Below are positions 59,786 through 64,000 of a stretch of 64,000 bases of DNA, piece by piece (positions within the stretch are counted from its first letter, which is position 1; each line of letters starts with the position of its first letter). The notes beneath the pieces are model-generated. The model saw only the letters and a list, made by a program, of their open reading frames with translations. It was not told the origin of the DNA and ran no database searches. This DNA is from Tillus elongatus. Taxonomy: Eukaryota; Arthropoda; Insecta; Coleoptera; Cleridae. The translations under genes were made by a program, and so were the position numbers. The DNA is taken from assembly GCA_964006375.1 (NCBI GenBank), contig OZ023267.1, positions 38,225,753-38,289,752 on the forward strand. Reading direction: 5' to 3'.

Positions 59786-60789
59786 ATGCTTGTCTGTTAC
59801 ATACCATTACACAGAAACGCTAATCTAGCGTTACGAAACTACGCTAACAGTTTTAGAGAAATACGTGAGCCTAATGTTCGATATTTTGCGAAGCTGGTAA
59901 CAAATTTATTAAATTTTGGAAGCTTTCAAAGTCCCCGAGCTCGAAATTACGTCCGTAATGAAAATCGCGATGATGTAATCTGTTAGTTTTTTGAAGAAAA
60001 TCCTGCCACGTCAACAAGAGCAGCCGAAACAGAATTGGATGTACCAAAATCAACCATTCAAAGAACTTTACAAAAGAAGCAAATACCATCCTTGTAAACC
60101 AAGGACCTTGTACAAGGATTTCGGGAAGGTGATTATGAACGTAGGTTAAGGTTTTCTAACTGGTTTTTTGATAAATGCCGAGATAATCGAGACTTTAAGC
60201 AAGTAATGTGGACTGATGAAAGTCGTTTCACAAATTCGGGAGTGTTCAATCGGTACAACCAACATTAATGGGCAACTGAGAATCCAGAATTACAAAATCT
60301 CGTAGATTTCAAATGCGCTTTAGAGTCAATGTATGGTGTGGAATCTATGGTAAGCATATCTTAAGGGTGTAACGAGGACCCAAAAGTGTAGTCTTAATTT
60401 CTTAAATTGTAAGTTGCAATTCTATATTATTATTTTTCAGGAAACCAGTTAATTGGGCCATTTTTTTACGCTAATACGCTTAATAGCAGACGTTATTTTG
60501 ATATGTTACAAACCCAAATAACCCGTGCGTTCAGACAGAGGTGACAGAGATTTAATTTGAAAATGTTTGGTTTCAGCATGATGGCTGTCCTGCTCATAAT
60601 TCTAGAGAGACACAGACTCTATACTGTAACACATTCGGGGAAAGAATAATTTCAAATAGCGGTCAGGTATTATGGCCAGCTAGGATTCCAGATCTTACGC
60701 CTCTGGATTTTTACTTGTGGGGACAAGTAAAAAATGAAATGTATGAATTAGATCCATCTGAAGAAACATACATGTTAATTCACTCAAAA
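59786..60789 (+). pseudogene. DD41D mariner transposase with an intron
   Basis: Frame from 59786 (NANLALRNYANSFREIREPN, a helix-turn-helix-type region), a TAG at about 59983, TRAAETELDVPKSTIQRTL, a TAA near 60096, then VMWTDESRFTNSG with the first catalytic Asp. A frameshift near 60300 leads to FRVNVWCGIYG, interrupted by a 91-bp GT-AG intron (60350-60440); the frame resumes NQLIGPFFYANTLNSRRYF. MFGFQHDGCPAHN-type sequence carries the second Asp and PARIPDLTPLDFYLWGQV the third, with 41 residues between. Ends at a TAG near 60789. Related to, but clearly different from, the 28-kb and 41-kb copies. Confidence 0.85.
60350..60440 (+). other. Spliceosomal intron in mariner transposase
   Basis: Donor GTAAGC after CTATG, acceptor tract TTATTATTTTTCAG. 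Removing it joins 'GIYG' to 'NQLIGPFF' in frame, exactly where the other mariner copies have an uninterrupted 'GIFGDRLIGPIF'. Confidence 0.8.
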
Positions 60790-61272
60790 TAGCAAGGGAG
60801 CTATTTGCTGGAATTAATAGATATACTTTAGAACGGGTTACCAATTCAGTAATAAAAAATGTCAGAAATATATTGACAAAAATGGCGAACATTTTCAACT
60901 TTAAAAGTGATACTTCTTGTTTTCTTTGCTTTTCTAAAAGCGTCAACTTTGTTATTTGTTTCTTTATAGTATGTGCTGATTTTTAATTTATTGTTATGTT
61001 TAACGTTTATTTATCTGTTTTATAATGTTATTCGATGTTCGATGTGTTGTTGCTTATATTGTTTGTATTTATAATTAATATTCTATCCAGTATTGTTAAA
61101 TAGCCAGCGCGCAATCTTTTAAAGTTCATGTTATTCCTTTTTTAGTGAATTTCCCTTAAAAAAATCCACTAATGAGAAGATCCCGACTTTTGAATTTTGA
61201 AAAAAATTCTTCAAATGAGCGCTAACTAGGCCCCCCAGAACACATATCCGGGGTCAGTTTTAATTTTTATAT

Positions 61273-61275
<3 letters not shown>

Positions 61276-61342
<67 letters not shown>
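61276..61342. repeat. (TA)n microsatellite inside family A
   Basis: About 67 bp of TA repeat at the usual internal position. Confidence 0.97.
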
Positions 61343-61345
<3 letters not shown>

Positions 61346-61942
61346 ACCGATAACTCAAAAAATAATGGGCCGATTTTGAGTAAATTTGGTGAATACCTGG
61401 CAAATGGCTTGGATAAGTTCGTTAGCCAAGAAAATCGGCCCAGGTTTTCCCGGAAAACTTTGTGTTTTCTTTCGAAAAAAAATTATATCTCCGGAATTAA
61501 CAAACTAAGGGCAACCAAGTATGCGAATTTATATCCTTATAGGTAAGTTACCTACCAAAAGTTAGCCCTGTAGGTCAAAAGACAAAAAAGTTATAGGCAT
61601 TTAAAGACAAATAAATTGGGGTTTTCCTCAAAACGTCAAAGTTGCGATATAAAACGTTAAAATTGGGAACATTTAGGCAAAGAACTTAAATCTAATACGG
61701 GCTATGGAAAGAAAATGTCTCAAGAAGAATGTTTTACAAACCCCGAAGTCTTCGTTTCAACCGTCATTGTCCTTCATTTTACTAAAATGTTTCAAGAAAA
61801 TTCATTTCAAATAGGCCCTTTCTCTGATGCTTGGCAGTAGCCTTAGCTATAGAGTTTATCGTTTAATGGTATATGATTTTTGTCGAATTTTCGTAAAAAA
61901 TCAATAAAGCTCAATATATCCGTTATTATACAAGATATGAAA

Positions 61943-62086
<144 letters not shown>

Positions 62087-63041
62087 TAAACTACATTTAA
62101 AAAAATTATGTCTACAATCACAGGGTGGCCCATAAGTCGTTGCTGATACAAATTTTCTTTTTTTTAAATTAAACACTCCTTATGTTATTGCATTTTTGCA
62201 TTTTCCATCGAAATATAATGTATGTTTGTAAGAAAAGAAATTCTGGACGCAGCAAGTGCGTTAGGGTAGCGAATTTTGATCAGATGTTTCATATTTGGAT
62301 AGCTCAATTTGCTATTAACCTATAAGGTTGACCAAGAAACGAGTTTTTTCGAGAACACTTTAAGTTTACTTTCGGAAATTTTTGTACATGTTCAAACAAT
62401 AAAGTTATTTTGATGAAAGATGGCACATTGTTTTTACTATATAGGTTAGACTGGTAACCAAATTTGATGTCTGGTTTCTTAAAAAAAACACACATATTTG
62501 CTATTAAACACATTTTTATGAAAATTCACTACCATAACGCACTTGCTGCGTCCAGAATTTTTACTTTACAGATTGCGACGTTGCCATGTATGTATTAATA
62601 AATCTTAGAATCCTGTTTTTTTTTTCAAATTCTAATCGTTCTTTTGTAATGTGTGATGCATCATTGCAAAGCAAAAAATATGGTATTTTTTAGACTGTCA
62701 AAATCCAATATGGCGTCCATAAGAAAAAAAGTTTACAATCGCCTAGCGATTATTTAACAATAAACATAAAAACTGACTAAATAGTTGAATTCTACGTTGA
62801 AAGTTGCTGTGAAGATGTCTTTACATAATTCAAGAATTTTGATAAATAAAAAAGTTATAGCAATTTGAAGAAACGCGCCATTTTTCTTATTTTCAAAAAA
62901 TCCAAAAAACTAATAGGTTAAGAGAGTCGGATAAGCAGCTTTGGACTGGTAATAAAATTTTTTACAACTTTCCCCATTTAACCGTTTCTCTATCTTATAG
63001 TTTCTGAGATCCATATACATCCATCACCAATTTGGGGCACG

Positions 63042-64000
<959 letters not shown>

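Overview
This window is repeat-dominated, AT-rich eukaryotic DNA, most likely from a large-genome insect or other arthropod. The evidence is spliceosomal-type coding debris, many mariner-like, piggyBac-like, pogo-like and non-LTR retrotransposon fragments, tRNA-derived SINEs, a Penelope-like element and fifteen (TA)n tracts of about 70-170 bp. I see no host protein-coding gene, no rRNA gene and no intact tRNA gene. Species cannot be named from what is visible.

Layout. 0-2.6 kb: a head-to-head fold-back of a repeat here called family A, which carries an internal (TA)n tract and a terminal hairpin. 2.7-4.5 kb: an internally deleted pogo-like transposon with a PHD-type finger. 4.8-6 kb: mariner remains. 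7.4-9.9 kb: a SINE abutting a 5'-truncated LINE with an open 674-codon reverse-transcriptase frame. 11-18 kb: family A copies, a LINE RNase H fragment and mariner scraps. 20-22 kb: a hammerhead-ribozyme tandem repeat, GACY repeats and Penelope reverse-transcriptase remains. 24.5-25.3 kb: a gag fragment of an LTR element. 26-39 kb: four LINE/mariner units, including a LINE inserted inside a mariner gene. 40-42.4 kb: SINE and mariner. 43.7-45.6 kb: a Penelope copy carrying a hammerhead-ribozyme array bounded by a 14-bp direct repeat. 45.6-48.6 kb: a piggyBac deletion derivative inserted with TTAA duplication into a LINE RNase H domain. 49-51 kb: family A. 51.4-54.2 kb: an R4/Dong-like LINE between TAA repeats. 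56-57.6 kb: a minus-strand LINE copy. 58.9-63.0 kb: a mariner with about 490-bp inverted ends, an intron in its transposase and a family A copy inserted inside it.

The strongest unusual signal is the hammerhead-ribozyme repeat of about 307-322 bp at two loci (20124-20600 and 44112-44835). Four ribozyme copies are visible, three with the complete conserved core. The second array is flanked by a 14-bp direct repeat and sits in a Penelope-like copy whose own terminal repeats contain hammerhead-like motifs. This matches the architecture of animal retrozymes, small non-coding retroelements thought to be mobilised by Penelope-like enzymes. The second notable system is family A: a 12-bp subterminal inverted repeat, a 3' hairpin and an internal (TA)n tract suggest a non-autonomous Helentron-like (HINE) family, present in at least sixteen full or partial copies.
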